Origin: Phaeobacter sp. A36a-5a
GTDB lineage: Bacteria; Pseudomonadota; Alphaproteobacteria; Rhodobacterales; Rhodobacteraceae
Length of the DNA stretch: 64,000 bases
Assembly (NCBI RefSeq): GCF_037911135.1
Contig: NZ_JBBLYU010000003.1
Location: 62,001-126,000 of the forward strand
Reading direction: 5' to 3'
How positions within the stretch are numbered: position 1 is the first letter of the stretch; each line of letters begins with the position of its first letter. Shown here one piece after another: positions 36,311 through 45,855 of this stretch. Both the position numbers and the translations under genes were made by a program. Below the pieces are notes generated by a model, which searched no databases, was not told the DNA's origin, and saw only the letters and a list, made by a program, of their open reading frames with translations.

Positions 36311-36329
36311 ACGGCGAAATCATCGCCGT
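36311..36329. promoter_or_regulatory. Perfect inverted repeat upstream of xthA
   Basis: ACGGCGA (36311-36317) and TCGCCGT (36323-36329) flank a five-base centre, about 90 bp upstream of the xthA start. It could be an operator or part of the leader RNA. Confidence 0.3.
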
Positions 36330-36357
36330 GTCTTCATCATTCGCGCTGCTATGAACG

Positions 36358-36383
36358 AAAAAAAGCCGGGCACTAGGCCCGGC
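36358..36383 (-). terminator. Rho-independent terminator downstream of cenR
   Basis: On the minus strand GCCGGGC (36383-36377) pairs with GCCCGGC (36371-36365), followed by seven T residues (36364-36358). It is about 120 bp beyond the response-regulator stop, which leaves a transcribed 3' region. Confidence 0.88.
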
Positions 36384-36480
36384 AGTCCAACAGGGAGGAA
36401 CATGTCATAACCCGGACATGCACGGGATCTCTCGTCAGTGCCGTCGCACTTGTCTCAATGACCACCATACCTCCCAGTCC
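36384..36480 (-). ncRNA. Candidate structured RNA / 3'UTR-derived sRNA
   Basis: Between the cenR stop and its terminator, GGGAGG (minus strand, 36475-36470) pairs with CCTCCC (36398-36393), closing a loop with two perfect stems: AGTGC/GCACT with a GACG loop (36437-36450) and CATGTC/GACATG with an eight-base loop (36401-36420). A terminator follows. The layout fits a processed 3'UTR sRNA or an independent sRNA. A 31-codon frame (36373-36468) overlaps it, but its ATG is only one base from GGGAGG, so translation is doubtful. Confidence 0.35.
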
Positions 36481-36504
36481 GGGCGATTCTGTGGCGCTGA
36501 GGTG

Positions 36505-37191
36505 TCAGATGGCCAGTTTGTAGCCACCCGACTCTGTGACTAGTATACGTGCATTTGACGGATCTGGTTCAATTTTTTGGCGAAGTCGGTAGATATGGGT
36601 TTCCAGCGTATGGGTTGTAACCCCGGCATTGTAGCCCCAGACCTCGTGCAGCAGCACATCGCGTTGCACAACCCCCTCGTTAGAGCGGTACAGGAATTTC
36701 AGGATGTTGGTTTCCTTCTCGGTGAGGCGGATCTTGCGATCGTCCTCGGTCAGAAGCAGTTTCATCGCCGGTTTGAACGTATAAGGACCAAGTGCAAATA
36801 CGGCATCTTCGGATTGTTCATGCTGGCGCAGTTGCGCGCGGATCCGGGCCAGCAGGACCGGAAACTTGAACGGTTTGGTAACATAGTCATTCGCCCCGGC
36901 ATCCAGCCCGAGGATCGTATCCGCATCGCTGTCATGCCCGGTCAGCATCAGAATCGGTGCTTTCACACCTTGTTTGCGCATCAGGCGGCAGAGTTCGCGG
37001 CCATCGGTATCGGGGAGGCCAACATCCAGGATGATCAGGTCATAAAGCGCCTCTTTTGCGCGCTCCATAGCTGTCTGACCGTTCTCGGCTTCGAACACGT
37101 CGAAGTCTTCGGTCATAACCAGCTGCTCGCTCAGGGCTTCGCGCAGATCTTCATCATCGTCTACAAGCAGAATTTTCTTCAGTTGGGCCAT
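36505..37191 (-). CDS. cenR: OmpR-family response regulator, CenR-like
   Basis: The 228-residue regulator has a receiver domain (KILLVDDDEDLREALSEQL; phospho-Asp in LIILDVGLPD; the conserved Lys in NDYVTKPF) and an OmpR winged helix (LTEKETNILKFLYRSNEG, HTLETHIYRLRQKIEP). The blocks FKFPVLLARIRAQLRQHEQSED and GPYTFKPAMKLLL match what I recall for CenR, the envelope regulator essential in Caulobacter and Rhodobacter; the name rests on that recall. AGGAGGACAAGGTT before ATG 37191 sets the start. No histidine kinase gene is adjacent. It is divergent from ribA. Confidence 0.85.
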   Translation of the reverse strand: MAQLKKILLVDDDEDLREALSEQLVMTEDFDVFEAENGQTAMERAKEALYDLIILDVGLPDTDGRELCRLMRKQGVKAPILMLTGHDSDADTILGLDAGANDYVTKPFKFPVLLARIRAQLRQHEQSEDAVFALGPYTFKPAMKLLLTEDDRKIRLTEKETNILKFLYRSNEGVVQRDVLLHEVWGYNAGVTTHTLETHIYRLRQKIEPDPSNARILVTESGGYKLAI

Positions 37192-37385
37192 AACCTTGTC
37201 CTCCTGTGCCGTGCACAACAGATGCGCAGTCCGCCGCCCGATCACAAGTTATGCTGCAAGAGTTTCACGCCGACGTGTCCATGGGGCGGGAATTGTTTCA
37301 CTTTCCCACAGTTTATGACTACTTAAAGACTGTTCACCGCAGCGGTGCCGCGCCCCAAGACGTCAATGACCCACAGGATTTCCGC

Positions 37386-38474
37386 ATGAGTCTGATGCCC
37401 ACGATGATCGACCTACTGGCCCGCGCGCGGGTGGACCTGCGTATGGGCTTGCCGGTCGTCCTGACCACGCCCGATCAGGCGGTATTGGCCGTCGCGGTTG
37501 AACCATTGGACAGCACCCGACTGGCGAGCCTGCGCACGCTTGGCCCACTGACATTGGCCGTGACAGCCCGGCGGGCGAGTACTCTGAAGGCCCGTGCCTA
37601 TGATGGCGATGTTGCCCGCATCAGCGTTCCAAATTCAGCGGATCTGTCTTGGCTTCAGGCCGTTGCCGACCCCGCTGACGATCTGAGCACACCGATGAAG
37701 GGCCCGCTGCAAAGCGGTCGCGAAGGCAATGCAGAGCTGCACCGGTTGGCCATTGCCTTGGCCAAATCGGCCCGCCTGTTGCCTGCCGCGGTGGTTTGCC
37801 CCCTGCAACATCCCGCACAATTCGCCCAGAGCCATGGGCTGACAACCCTGCCGCTCGCCGCAGTTGCACCGCTGATGGTCGAAAGTTCGCCGCTTCATCC
37901 CGTCGCCGCGGCTCGTCTTCCAATCGCTGCAGCCGAAGCCGGGCGGCTGCACATCTTTCGCCCGGAAGATGGCGCGGAAGAACATTATGCCATCGAAATC
38001 GGCAAACCTGACCGTAGCCTTCCAGTCCTTGCCCGACTGCATTCCGCGTGTTTCACAGGCGATGTTCTTGGCTCGCTCAAATGCGATTGCGGCCCCCAGC
38101 TGCATGGAGCGCTGAACCAGATGGGCGCCGAAGGACAGGGCGTACTGCTCTACCTCAACCAAGAGGGGCGCGGCATTGGCCTAGCCAATAAAATGCGCGC
38201 ATATTCCCTGCAAGATCAGGGGTTTGACACGGTTGAGGCCAATCATCGCCTTGGGTTCGAAGATGATGAGAGAGATTTTCGCCTAGGCTCGGCAATCCTG
38301 AAGGAGCTGGGCTTTTCTTCGGTGCGACTGCTGACCAACAACCCCAACAAGATTTCCATGATGGAAAAAACCGGTATCACAGTCACCGAACGGGTACCGC
38401 TGAAGGTCGGGGAGACCACGTTCAACCGCGAATATCTCGCGACAAAAGCCGCCAAATCCGGTCACATGCTATGA
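37386..38474 (+). CDS. ribA: GTP cyclohydrolase II with N-terminal extension
   Basis: The 362-residue enzyme opens GTP to start riboflavin synthesis. The C-terminal domain has the zinc cysteines Cys222, Cys233 and Cys235 (CFTGDVLGSLKCDCG, CX10CXC), then YLNQEGRGIGLANKMRAY and LLTNNPNKI. The first 165 residues are not cyclohydrolase and do not look like an intact DHBP synthase; the role is unknown. I choose the ATG at 37386 after CACAGGATTTCCGC. Upstream in-frame ATG/GTG codons (37206, 37251) fall in the probable promoter. It overlaps the L,D-transpeptidase gene by four bases. Confidence 0.92.
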   Translation: MSLMPTMIDLLARARVDLRMGLPVVLTTPDQAVLAVAVEPLDSTRLASLRTLGPLTLAVTARRASTLKARAYDGDVARISVPNSADLSWLQAVADPADDLSTPMKGPLQSGREGNAELHRLAIALAKSARLLPAAVVCPLQHPAQFAQSHGLTTLPLAAVAPLMVESSPLHPVAAARLPIAAAEAGRLHIFRPEDGAEEHYAIEIGKPDRSLPVLARLHSACFTGDVLGSLKCDCGPQLHGALNQMGAEGQGVLLYLNQEGRGIGLANKMRAYSLQDQGFDTVEANHRLGFEDDERDFRLGSAILKELGFSSVRLLTNNPNKISMMEKTGITVTERVPLKVGETTFNREYLATKAAKSGHML

Positions 38475-39001
38475 GATCGGGCATCCCGCGTGACCTGCGG
38501 TCAACCGATATGCTGCTCACCCCAAGGGGCCTGCGCTTTGCTGGACGCACCCTGCCCTGTTCAATCGGGCGCGGTGGGCTGAGTCCGAACAAGGTCGAGG
38601 GCGATGGTGCAACGCCAATCGGCTGCCATCTTGTCGTCGGTATGCTCTATCGACCGGACCGAATGGCATCACCAACCGATTGGGCTGAGCCGATCGGGCC
38701 CGGCGACCTGTGGTCCGACGCTTCCGACGCCGAGGATTACAACCAACACGTCCGCGCGCCATACTCCGACAGCCATGAAGCCCTCAGACGTGCTGACCCG
38801 TTGTATGATCTGGTCCTGGTCACGGATTGGAACTGGCCGGTTGCCGAGCCCGGCCGTGGGTCGGCAATCTTCCTGCATCAGTGGCGGCGCCCCGGCTTCC
38901 CGACCGAGGGCTGCATCGCTTTTTCGCGTCAGGATTTACACTGGCTGGCCAAACTGGTTCTGCCCGGTACACGCCTTGTGGTGCCACCGCTGGCGCGCTG
39001 A
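38471..39001 (+). CDS. L,D-transpeptidase (YkuD) family protein
   Basis: The 176-residue protein contains the YkuD catalytic signature: GDGATPIGCHLV near the N-terminus and IFLHQWRRPGFPTEGCIAF, where the His and Cys match the active-site HXnSXGC-type motif (here TEGC). Such enzymes crosslink peptidoglycan or attach proteins to it. No signal peptide or membrane helix is visible with the start used, so localisation is puzzling. The ATG overlaps the ribA stop (ATGA), so expression is coupled to ribA; a shared function is not evident. Confidence 0.87.
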   Translation: MRSGIPRDLRSTDMLLTPRGLRFAGRTLPCSIGRGGLSPNKVEGDGATPIGCHLVVGMLYRPDRMASPTDWAEPIGPGDLWSDASDAEDYNQHVRAPYSDSHEALRRADPLYDLVLVTDWNWPVAEPGRGSAIFLHQWRRPGFPTEGCIAFSRQDLHWLAKLVLPGTRLVVPPLAR

Positions 39002-39020
39002 GACGTTGCCGCGCAGGCTA

Positions 39021-39677
39021 TCAGAGCTCGTAAGCGCGCGCACCGAAGATGGCCGATCCAACACGCACATGGGTCGCGCCTAACGCAACAGCAGTTTCAA
39101 AATCACCACTCATGCCCATCGACAGGCCCGTTAGGCCATTTCTCTCTGCGATCTTGCGGAGAAGAGCAAAATGCATGCTCGGTTCCTCAGCTGCGGGCGG
39201 AATACACATCAGACCTTCGAGGGGCAGATCCATATCCTGACATTCGCGAATGAAGGCATCTGCTTCACCCGGAGGGATCCCGGCTTTCTGCGGCTCCTCG
39301 CCGGTGTTGACCTGGACGAACAGCTTTGGACAATGGCCCAGTTCCTGCGCCAGCCGCGCGATGGTCTTGGCCAGTTTCGCGCGGTCAACAGTATGAATGT
39401 TCTGAAACAGATCCATCGCCTGCCGCGCCTTGTTGGTTTGCAGCGGGCCAATCAGGTGCAGATCCAGTTCCGAGTAGCGCGTCGCGAAGTCCGGCCATTT
39501 TCCGGCGGCTTCCTGCACACGATTCTCGCCAAAACAGCGATGCCCCTCTTCCAGAACCGCCGCGACCCTGTCGTTGGGTTGAACCTTGGATACCGCGATC
39601 AGCTGCACCGACCCTCGAGGGCGGCCAGCTTTTTCTTCGGCGGTATGAATGCGGGATTGGATCTCCTGAAGCGACAT
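39021..39677 (-). CDS. YggS/PLPBP family pyridoxal-phosphate homeostasis protein
   Basis: The 218-residue single-domain PLP-binding TIM barrel (fold type III) has the PLP lysine Lys31 in LIAVSKVQP, followed by HRCFGENRVQEA, HLIGPLQTNKA, FVQVNTGEEPQKAG and LSMGMSGDFETAVALGATHVRVGSAIFG. YggS proteins regulate PLP supply and amino-acid/keto-acid balance and have no known enzymatic activity. It is a single gene that ends 20 bp from the convergent L,D-transpeptidase gene. Confidence 0.95.
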   Translation of the reverse strand: MSLQEIQSRIHTAEEKAGRPRGSVQLIAVSKVQPNDRVAAVLEEGHRCFGENRVQEAAGKWPDFATRYSELDLHLIGPLQTNKARQAMDLFQNIHTVDRAKLAKTIARLAQELGHCPKLFVQVNTGEEPQKAGIPPGEADAFIRECQDMDLPLEGLMCIPPAAEEPSMHFALLRKIAERNGLTGLSMGMSGDFETAVALGATHVRVGSAIFGARAYEL

Positions 39678-39730
39678 GGGGCAGTCTCACTATGGTCAGA
39701 TGTTGCCGCAGAAAAACACAGTTTCTGCAC

Positions 39731-39763
39731 AAAAGAAAAGGGCGAGCTCGTAAGAGCCCGCCC
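39731..39763 (-). terminator. Rho-independent terminator of the porin gene
   Basis: GGGCGAGCTC (39740-39749) and GAGCCCGCCC (39754-39763) form a stem with one mismatch and a GTAA loop. On the minus strand the T-rich tail TTTTCTTTTG follows. Confidence 0.85.
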
Positions 39764-39789
39764 CAAGAACCGTAGTGGTTCAGGTCAGC

Positions 39790-40734
39790 TTAGAAGCTGA
39801 ACTGAGCACCGAAGTCGGCACGCATCTGGCCGTCGGCGCTGCCCACTTTGCTCTCGCCGATACCACCGCGCAGGGAGACACCGCCGCCCAGGTCGTGGAT
39901 CACGCCCAGACCAACGTTGCGGGTGTCGCCGTCGCCGGAACCGTCGCCGTAAGCGAAGGTCAGGGTAGTCGCGGAGCTTACGTCGTAAGCAGCAGAGATA
40001 CCGTAGAAGGTGTCGGACTGAGCAACGTTGCCCGCGATGGATTCATCACCAACCAGCAGGGTGCCGGAGAATGCGCCCCAGGTGCCGCCCAGCGACAGAA
40101 CAACGATGTCGTCGTCGTCTGCTGCGCCGTTGTCGGTTTCACCGTATGCCAGAGCGGCAGTGATGTTGCCGAAGGTGTAAGCAGCGTGGATGTCGAAACG
40201 GTCGCCGTCGCCACCGTTTGCCGCCTGGTCGTAGGACGCAGCAACAGCGAAGTCACCAACTGCGTAACGAGCGTAAACGCCGTTCACGCCTGCGCCACCG
40301 GAGGAGTAACCAACGAAGTCGTAGTTAACGCCGGAGTACTGACCAACGAAGTTTTCCAGGCCCGGCTCGTTGCCGTAGTAGTTGGGCAGGTTGTCGATTG
40401 CGCCAGCAACGTTACCTACGTCAACACGCAGACCGCCGTACTCAACCGAGAAACGCGCGCCGTTCAGGCCAGCTGCGTTTGCTTCGCCGGAAGCTGCATC
40501 TTCGTCAGCCTGCATACGAACGCGAGCGGAGAACTTCACGCCTGCGTCGGTTTCAGCGGAGCCATCGATGTTCATGCGGAAACGGCTGACGATCACGGTG
40601 TCGGAAGTGCCACCAACGGTACGATCTTCAACGTAGCCGATACCAAAGCGGCCGTAGCCACCGAACGAAACGTCTGCTGCTGCAACACCAGCGGTGGCGA
40701 CCAGCGCAGTCGAAGCGAAGAGAATCTTTTTCAT
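39790..40734 (-). CDS. Outer-membrane porin
   Basis: The 314-residue protein has a signal peptide (MKKILFASTALVATAGVAAA) and a general-porin beta-barrel pattern: alternating strands beginning SFGGYGRFGIGYV, many Gly/Asp/Asn turns, acidic loops, and a C-terminal strand ending in phenylalanine (ADFGAQFSF), the usual BAM recognition end. It should form trimeric pores. Codon choice is highly biased and repetitive, as expected for an abundant protein. AGGGAAAAAC lies before the ATG. Confidence 0.93.
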   Translation of the reverse strand: MKKILFASTALVATAGVAAADVSFGGYGRFGIGYVEDRTVGGTSDTVIVSRFRMNIDGSAETDAGVKFSARVRMQADEDAASGEANAAGLNGARFSVEYGGLRVDVGNVAGAIDNLPNYYGNEPGLENFVGQYSGVNYDFVGYSSGGAGVNGVYARYAVGDFAVAASYDQAANGGDGDRFDIHAAYTFGNITAALAYGETDNGAADDDDIVVLSLGGTWGAFSGTLLVGDESIAGNVAQSDTFYGISAAYDVSSATTLTFAYGDGSGDGDTRNVGLGVIHDLGGGVSLRGGIGESKVGSADGQMRADFGAQFSF

Positions 40735-41014
40735 GTTTTTCCCTCGGGTTTAAATGTCCAAGCTCAAACAGGCGCTGAGTGGCACAAGTCTGAGTACGCC
40801 CTCCGTTTCGCTCTTTTTGGGGTCGTTACGCAAGCTTGGGCGCAGGCGGCAAATCCTTTCGGCCCGAAGTTGATGCAACCATGTCACAGTATCTTAACCC
40901 GAGCGGCATCAACGGCTTCGCACAGAGAGAGTCTATTAAAGAATAGGCTTGTTGCCGCCCTATCGCTTGGCTAGGACTAGTCCGCAACCGGAATAGCAAC
41001 GGATCTTGCCCATC

Positions 41015-41503
41015 ATGCGCTGGCTCACGAAACTTGGACTCATCTCGCTTCTGGCTGTCACCGCCAGCTGTGGCGCATTCGGCGGCAAGAACCGCGGCGG
41101 CCCGTCGGCCTATAATGAAAACGTCATTGGCGGCAACCCGCGGAACCCGGAGAACATAGAAGGCACGACAATCTGGGATGCCTTCAAACCCACGAAGGCC
41201 GAACAGATTGTTCAGGTGAACCGTTACCTCTGGACCGCAACGCTGGATGTGCTGGACTTCCTGCCGCTGCAAACCGTCGAACCCTACACCGGTGTGATCG
41301 TCACAGGTTACGGTACTCCCCCGGGTGGCGGGCGCGCCTATCGTGCAACGGTTCATATCAAGGATCCCGCACTGGATGCCCGCTCGCTAAACGTGTCGCT
41401 TCAGACCCGCAACGGCCCAGTCAGCGCCAGTACAGCACGCGCGATCGAGGATGCGATTCTCTCTCGGGCCCGCCAGCTGCGCATCGCCGACCGCAAGCTT
41501 TAA
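41015..41503 (+). CDS. DUF3576 lipoprotein
   Basis: The 162-residue protein has a lipobox (LLAVTASCG, lipidated Cys19) and a conserved body (NIEGTTIWDAF, VNRYLWTATLDVLDFLPLQTVEPYTGVIVTGYGTPP) that I recognise as DUF3576. Function is unknown. It is usually found just upstream of leuS in alphaproteobacteria, as here, which suggests a link to envelope assembly together with lptE. The ATG at 41015 is used; TTG at 41006 would add three residues. A terminator separates it from leuS. Confidence 0.88.
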   Translation: MRWLTKLGLISLLAVTASCGAFGGKNRGGPSAYNENVIGGNPRNPENIEGTTIWDAFKPTKAEQIVQVNRYLWTATLDVLDFLPLQTVEPYTGVIVTGYGTPPGGGRAYRATVHIKDPALDARSLNVSLQTRNGPVSASTARAIEDAILSRARQLRIADRKL

Positions 41504-41562
41504 CCCGGCGCATCCCCCTCTTCTGCCCTCTGGAACAGGCGGGCAAACATCACTATCACAAG

Positions 41563-41588
41563 CGCCAGGCCCCAAACCTGGCGTTTTT
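41563..41588 (+). terminator. Rho-independent terminator of DUF3576 gene
   Basis: CGCCAGG (41563-41569) and CCTGGCG (41577-41583) form a perfect stem with a seven-base loop, followed by TTTTT. It lies 20 bp before the leuS ATG, so it could also act as an attenuator of leuS. Confidence 0.85.
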
Positions 41589-41608
41589 ATCTACGAAGGA
41601 CAGCTCTG

Positions 41609-44182
41609 ATGCCCCGTTATGTTGCCCCGGAAATCGAAGCGCGTTGGCAGGACGCATGGGAAAAAGCCGGGATCTTTCAGGCGAAACGCTCGGCTGACAA
41701 ACCGAAGTATTACGTCTTGGAGATGTTCCCCTATCCATCGGGCAAACTGCACATGGGGCACGTGCGCAATTACACCATGGGCGATGTGATCGCGCGCTAC
41801 AAACTGTCGACCGGCCATAACGTACTGCACCCGATGGGGTTTGATGCCTTTGGTATGCCCGCTGAAAACGCCGCGATGGCCAGCGGCGGTCACCCCAAGG
41901 ACTGGACCTACGCGAATATCGACACGATGGTCGAACAGATGAAACCGCTGGGCCTGTCGCTGGATTGGTCGCGGATGTTCGCCACTTGCGACGAATCCTA
42001 CTATGGCCAGCAGCAGGCTCTGTTCCTCGATTTCCTCGAAAAAGGTTTGGTCTACCGCAAAAATGCCGTGGTGAACTGGGATCCGGTCGACATGACCGTA
42101 TTGGCGAACGAGCAGGTCGAAGGCGGCCGAGGCTGGCGCTCCGGCGCCTTGGTCGAGCGCCGCGAGCTGACGCAGTGGTTCTTCAAGATCTCCGATTATT
42201 CGGATGAGCTGCTGACCGCGCTGGACACTTTGGAAAACTGGCCCGCCAAGGTGCGTCTGATGCAGGAGAACTGGATCGGAAAATCACGCGGCCTTCAGTT
42301 CAGCTTTACCCGCAGCGACGGCGGCGATCCGATCGAGGTTTACACAACCCGCCCCGATACGCTGAACGGCGCATCTTTCGTGGGCATCTCTCCCGATCAC
42401 CCGATTGCCAAGGCGCTGGAAGCCGACTCGGAAGAAGTCGCCGCCTTTGTCGCCGAATGCCGCAAGGGGGGCACGACCGAAGAGGCCATCGAGACCGCCG
42501 AGAAGCTGGGCTATGACACCGGTATCCGCGTGAAGCATCCGCTGGATCCGAACTGGGAGCTGCCGGTCTGGATCGCGAACTTCATTCTGATGGACTACGG
42601 CACCGGCGCGATCTTTGCCTGCCCTGCACATGACCAGCGCGACTTCGAATTCGCGACCAAATACAGCCTGCCCATCATTCCGGTGTTCCAGAACCCTGAA
42701 GATGACAGCCCCTTGACCGAGGCCTATGTCCCGACCAAGGCCGAGAAGGTTCGCTATGTCAAAGGCTTCGCCGGTGCGGATGAGCAAACTGGTGAAGAGG
42801 CCGTAAATGCCGCCGTCGACAAGGCCGAACGCGAAGGCTGGGGTGCAGGTGTCACCAAATTCCGCCTGCGCGACTGGGGTCTGTCGCGCCAGCGCTACTG
42901 GGGTTGCCCGATTCCCGTGGTGCATTGCCCGGACTGCGGCGTGGTACCGGAGAAGAAGGAAAACCTGCCCATCGCGCTGCCCTATGACGAAGACGGCAAG
43001 GCGATTGACTTCTCGATCCCCGGCAACCCGCTGGATCGTCATCCCAGCTGGCGCAACTGTGCCTGCCCTGCCTGTGGCAAGCCTGCGCAGCGCGAAACCG
43101 ACACAATGGATACCTTCGTTGATTCGTCGTGGTATTTCGCCCGTTTCACCGCGCCCGACGCCGAAACACCGACTCGGATGGAGGATGCCAACTACTGGAT
43201 GAACGTCGATCAGTATATCGGCGGCGTCGAGCACGCGATTCTGCATCTGCTTTATTCGCGCTTCTTTGCCCGTGCCATGCAGATCTGCGGTCACCTGCCC
43301 GAGAAGGCCAAGGAACCCTTTGACGCGCTGTTCACCCAAGGCATGGTGACACATGCAATCTATGAAAACGCGGAACGCCGCACTGAGAATGACCGCCCGA
43401 TCTACCACTACCCGGAAGAGGTCGAGGAGCGCGACGGTGCGGTTGTGGTCAAGGAAACCGGCGAAACGGTCAAGGTCATCCCCTCGGCCAAGATGTCGAA
43501 ATCCAAAAACAACGTTGTCGATCCGCTGCACATCATCTCGTCTTATGGGGCGGATACCGCACGCTGGTTTGTGCTCTCCGACTCACCGCCTGAACGAGAT
43601 GTGGAATGGACGGCCTCTGGCGCAGAAGCCGCGCATAAGCACCTGAACCGCGTCTGGAATCTCTGCGATCGCATCGGCGAGATGGACCCGAGCGCTGGCG
43701 GTGAGGGCGACGATGAGCTGCTGCGCGATATGCATAAGGCAATCCGCGATGTTACCCTCAGCATCGAAACCTTTGGTTTCAATGCGGCGATTGCGAAGCT
43801 CTATAGCTTCACCAACACCCTTGCCAAATCCAAGGCCGGGGCTGCCGCGCAGAAGCAGGCGATCATGACACTGGCCCAGCTGATGTCTCCGATGACGCCG
43901 CATCTGGCTGAGGACATCTGGAACCATCAGGGGGGCGAAGGCCTGTGCGCAACTGCCCCTTGGCCAGTTGCGGATGAATCGATGCTGGTGGAAGACAGCG
44001 TCACCCTGCCGATTCAGGTCAACGGCAAACGCCGCGGTGAAATCACCGTTGCCAAAGACCTCGGCAAGGATGAGGTTGAAAAAATCGCCCTCGCGCATGA
44101 AGCTGTGCAAAAGGCGCTGAATGGCGCCGCTCCAAAGAAGGTGATTGTCGTGCCGGGTCGGATTGTGAATGTCGTGGCGTAG
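41609..44182 (+). CDS. leuS: Leucyl-tRNA synthetase
   Basis: The 857-residue class I synthetase charges tRNA-Leu. It has the HIGH-type motif [11 protein letters not shown] (HMGH at residues 48-51), the KMSKS motif (628-632, AKMSKSKNN), and an inserted CP1 editing domain ([16 protein letters not shown], with the TRPDT editing motif; [11 protein letters not shown]). Length is normal. It is followed by lptE with a 14-bp overlap, then holA, a conserved alphaproteobacterial order. Confidence 0.98.
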   Translation: MPRYVAPEIEARWQDAWEKAGIFQAKRSADKPKYYVLEMFPYPSGKLHMGHVRNYTMGDVIARYKLSTGHNVLHPMGFDAFGMPAENAAMASGGHPKDWTYANIDTMVEQMKPLGLSLDWSRMFATCDESYYGQQQALFLDFLEKGLVYRKNAVVNWDPVDMTVLANEQVEGGRGWRSGALVERRELTQWFFKISDYSDELLTALDTLENWPAKVRLMQENWIGKSRGLQFSFTRSDGGDPIEVYTTRPDTLNGASFVGISPDHPIAKALEADSEEVAAFVAECRKGGTTEEAIETAEKLGYDTGIRVKHPLDPNWELPVWIANFILMDYGTGAIFACPAHDQRDFEFATKYSLPIIPVFQNPEDDSPLTEAYVPTKAEKVRYVKGFAGADEQTGEEAVNAAVDKAEREGWGAGVTKFRLRDWGLSRQRYWGCPIPVVHCPDCGVVPEKKENLPIALPYDEDGKAIDFSIPGNPLDRHPSWRNCACPACGKPAQRETDTMDTFVDSSWYFARFTAPDAETPTRMEDANYWMNVDQYIGGVEHAILHLLYSRFFARAMQICGHLPEKAKEPFDALFTQGMVTHAIYENAERRTENDRPIYHYPEEVEERDGAVVVKETGETVKVIPSAKMSKSKNNVVDPLHIISSYGADTARWFVLSDSPPERDVEWTASGAEAAHKHLNRVWNLCDRIGEMDPSAGGEGDDELLRDMHKAIRDVTLSIETFGFNAAIAKLYSFTNTLAKSKAGAAAQKQAIMTLAQLMSPMTPHLAEDIWNHQGGEGLCATAPWPVADESMLVEDSVTLPIQVNGKRRGEITVAKDLGKDEVEKIALAHEAVQKALNGAAPKKVIVVPGRIVNVVA

Positions 44183-44711
44183 GCCAAAATACCTCATCGC
44201 ATTGGCCGCTTCTTTGTTGGTGGCGGCCTGCGGTTTCACTCCGGTTTACGCGCCCGGTGGCAGCGGATCCGTGCTTTATGGCGCGGTAAGGGTGCAAGCC
44301 CCGGAAACGCTGGGCGCTACGGATGATACCGACGCTTATTTCCTGGTCCAGAATCTCGAAAGCCGGTTGGGACGCGGATCTGGTGCAGATTATGCACTGG
44401 ACCTGAAACTGCGCACCCGAAGCGAAGGTCAGGCGATCACCGCCGACAATGAAATCACCCGCTATTCCATCGTCGGGCAGGCAGCCTATGTGCTGACCCG
44501 GCAGTCCGACGGCACCATCGTCGCAAGTGGTGACGTGGAGAATTTCACCGGCTATTCCGCAACCGGAACCACTGTTGAAACTCTTGCCGGTGAGCGTGAT
44601 GCTCACCGGCGGCTCATGATGATCCTCGCGGATCAGATCACGACTGATCTGCTGAGCACGGCTGATCTCGGCCAGACCGGCGGGAGCCAGACCCCGGCTG
44701 CTTCCAAATGA
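44169..44711 (+). CDS. lptE: LPS-assembly lipoprotein LptE
   Basis: The 180-residue lipoprotein has the lipobox [16 protein letters not shown] (lipidated Cys21) typical of alphaproteobacterial LptE. The rest is a mixed alpha/beta fold with [21 protein letters not shown] and [10 protein letters not shown]. It plugs LptD and helps insert LPS into the outer membrane. It overlaps leuS by 14 bp and holA by four bases, implying translational coupling across the operon. Confidence 0.9.
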   Translation: MSWRRPKYLIALAASLLVAACGFTPVYAPGGSGSVLYGAVRVQAPETLGATDDTDAYFLVQNLESRLGRGSGADYALDLKLRTRSEGQAITADNEITRYSIVGQAAYVLTRQSDGTIVASGDVENFTGYSATGTTVETLAGERDAHRRLMMILADQITTDLLSTADLGQTGGSQTPAASK

Positions 44712-45736
44712 AACTGAGCCCGCGCGAGGCGGACGGATATTTCGCCAAACCGGATCCGGCGAAGACAGGTCTTTTGATCTACGGCCCCGACGCCATGCGG
44801 GTGTCGTTGAAGCGACAGCAGATGCTGGCGGCACTCCTGGGACCAACCGCAGAAGAAGAGATGCGTCTGACGCGGATGTCGGCTGCGGATCTGCGCAAGG
44901 ACGCAGCCCTGTTGATGGATGCGGTCAAGGCCGTAGGGTTCTTTCCCGGCATCCGCGCGGTATTTGTCGAAGAAGCCAATGACACCGCAGCACCAGCTAT
45001 TATCGCAGCGCTTGAGGCCTGGCAGCCGGGCGACGCGCAGATTGTGGTGACGGCCGGACAATTGAAGGCAACGTCCAAGCTGCGCAAGGCTTTTGAAAAT
45101 CACCGGAACGCCTATGCCACGGGGATCTATGATGATCCGCCATCACGCAGCGAAATCGAACGTATCCTGATCGAAGCCCGGATCCGTGACGTCCCTGTGG
45201 ACAGTATGTCTGCGCTGGTCGATATCGCGAATGATATTGGACCCGGTGATTTCTCCCGCATGGTTGAGAAACTTGCACTCTACAAATACGAGGACAGCAC
45301 GCAGCTGACGCTCGAAGACATTCAGGCGATCGCGCCGCAATCCACCGAAGCTGCAGTCGATGATATGCTCAATATCGTGGCAGAGGGGCGCGGTGCCGAA
45401 ATTGGCCCGCTCATGGGTCGTCTGCAGGCACAGGGCACCAACGCCGTAACGCTTTGCATCGGCGCGACCCGGCATTTTCGGACCCTCTACACAATTGCCT
45501 CCGATCCCGGAGGTCCAGCACAGGGCATCGGGCGCTTGCGGCCGCCGGCCTACGGAAAACGTCGCGACCGGCTTCTGCGACAGGCCCAGAGCTGGGGCGC
45601 TTTCAAACTTGAAACTGCGCTGACCCTGCTGACCGATACCGATCTACAGCTGCGCTCAGCCGGACAGACCGCACCGGCTCTTGCGTTGATGGAACGCGCC
45701 TTGATCCAACTGGCGCGTCTCAGCCGCGTCGGGTGA
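44708..45736 (+). CDS. holA: DNA polymerase III subunit delta
   Basis: The 342-residue clamp-loader subunit begins [15 protein letters not shown] and has the AAA+-like delta fold with LLIYGPDAMRVSLKRQQML, FFPGIRAVFVEEA and GPLMGRLQAQGTNAVTLCIGATRHFRTL. Delta opens the beta sliding clamp; as expected it lacks a working Walker A. The start overlaps lptE by four bases (ATGA). Confidence 0.93.
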   Translation: MKLSPREADGYFAKPDPAKTGLLIYGPDAMRVSLKRQQMLAALLGPTAEEEMRLTRMSAADLRKDAALLMDAVKAVGFFPGIRAVFVEEANDTAAPAIIAALEAWQPGDAQIVVTAGQLKATSKLRKAFENHRNAYATGIYDDPPSRSEIERILIEARIRDVPVDSMSALVDIANDIGPGDFSRMVEKLALYKYEDSTQLTLEDIQAIAPQSTEAAVDDMLNIVAEGRGAEIGPLMGRLQAQGTNAVTLCIGATRHFRTLYTIASDPGGPAQGIGRLRPPAYGKRRDRLLRQAQSWGAFKLETALTLLTDTDLQLRSAGQTAPALALMERALIQLARLSRVG

Positions 45737-45855
45737 GCCCTTGGCTGTCGGGCGGGTCCAGACGCTGCGTCCAGATCACGGCTGCTTGAGAATGGCTTGA
45801 CCCCACAGCCGGAACCCGGTTCCGTTTCGGACAGAAACCGCAGGGAGATCTCGAA

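Noticed and set aside
36373-36468. 31-codon open frame after cenR (minus strand)
   Set aside because: The GGGAGG is one base from the ATG, too close for initiation, and the frame ends inside the terminator hairpin. A structured RNA explains the region better.
37195-37385. FMN riboswitch upstream of ribA
   Set aside because: I looked for the conserved RFN-element helices and sequence blocks and saw none in the 195 bp between cenR and ribA.
39775-40974. 399-codon open frame opposite the porin gene
   Set aside because: Its Val/Ala-rich repetitive product is a by-product of the porin's biased codons, and it runs through the porin promoter region.
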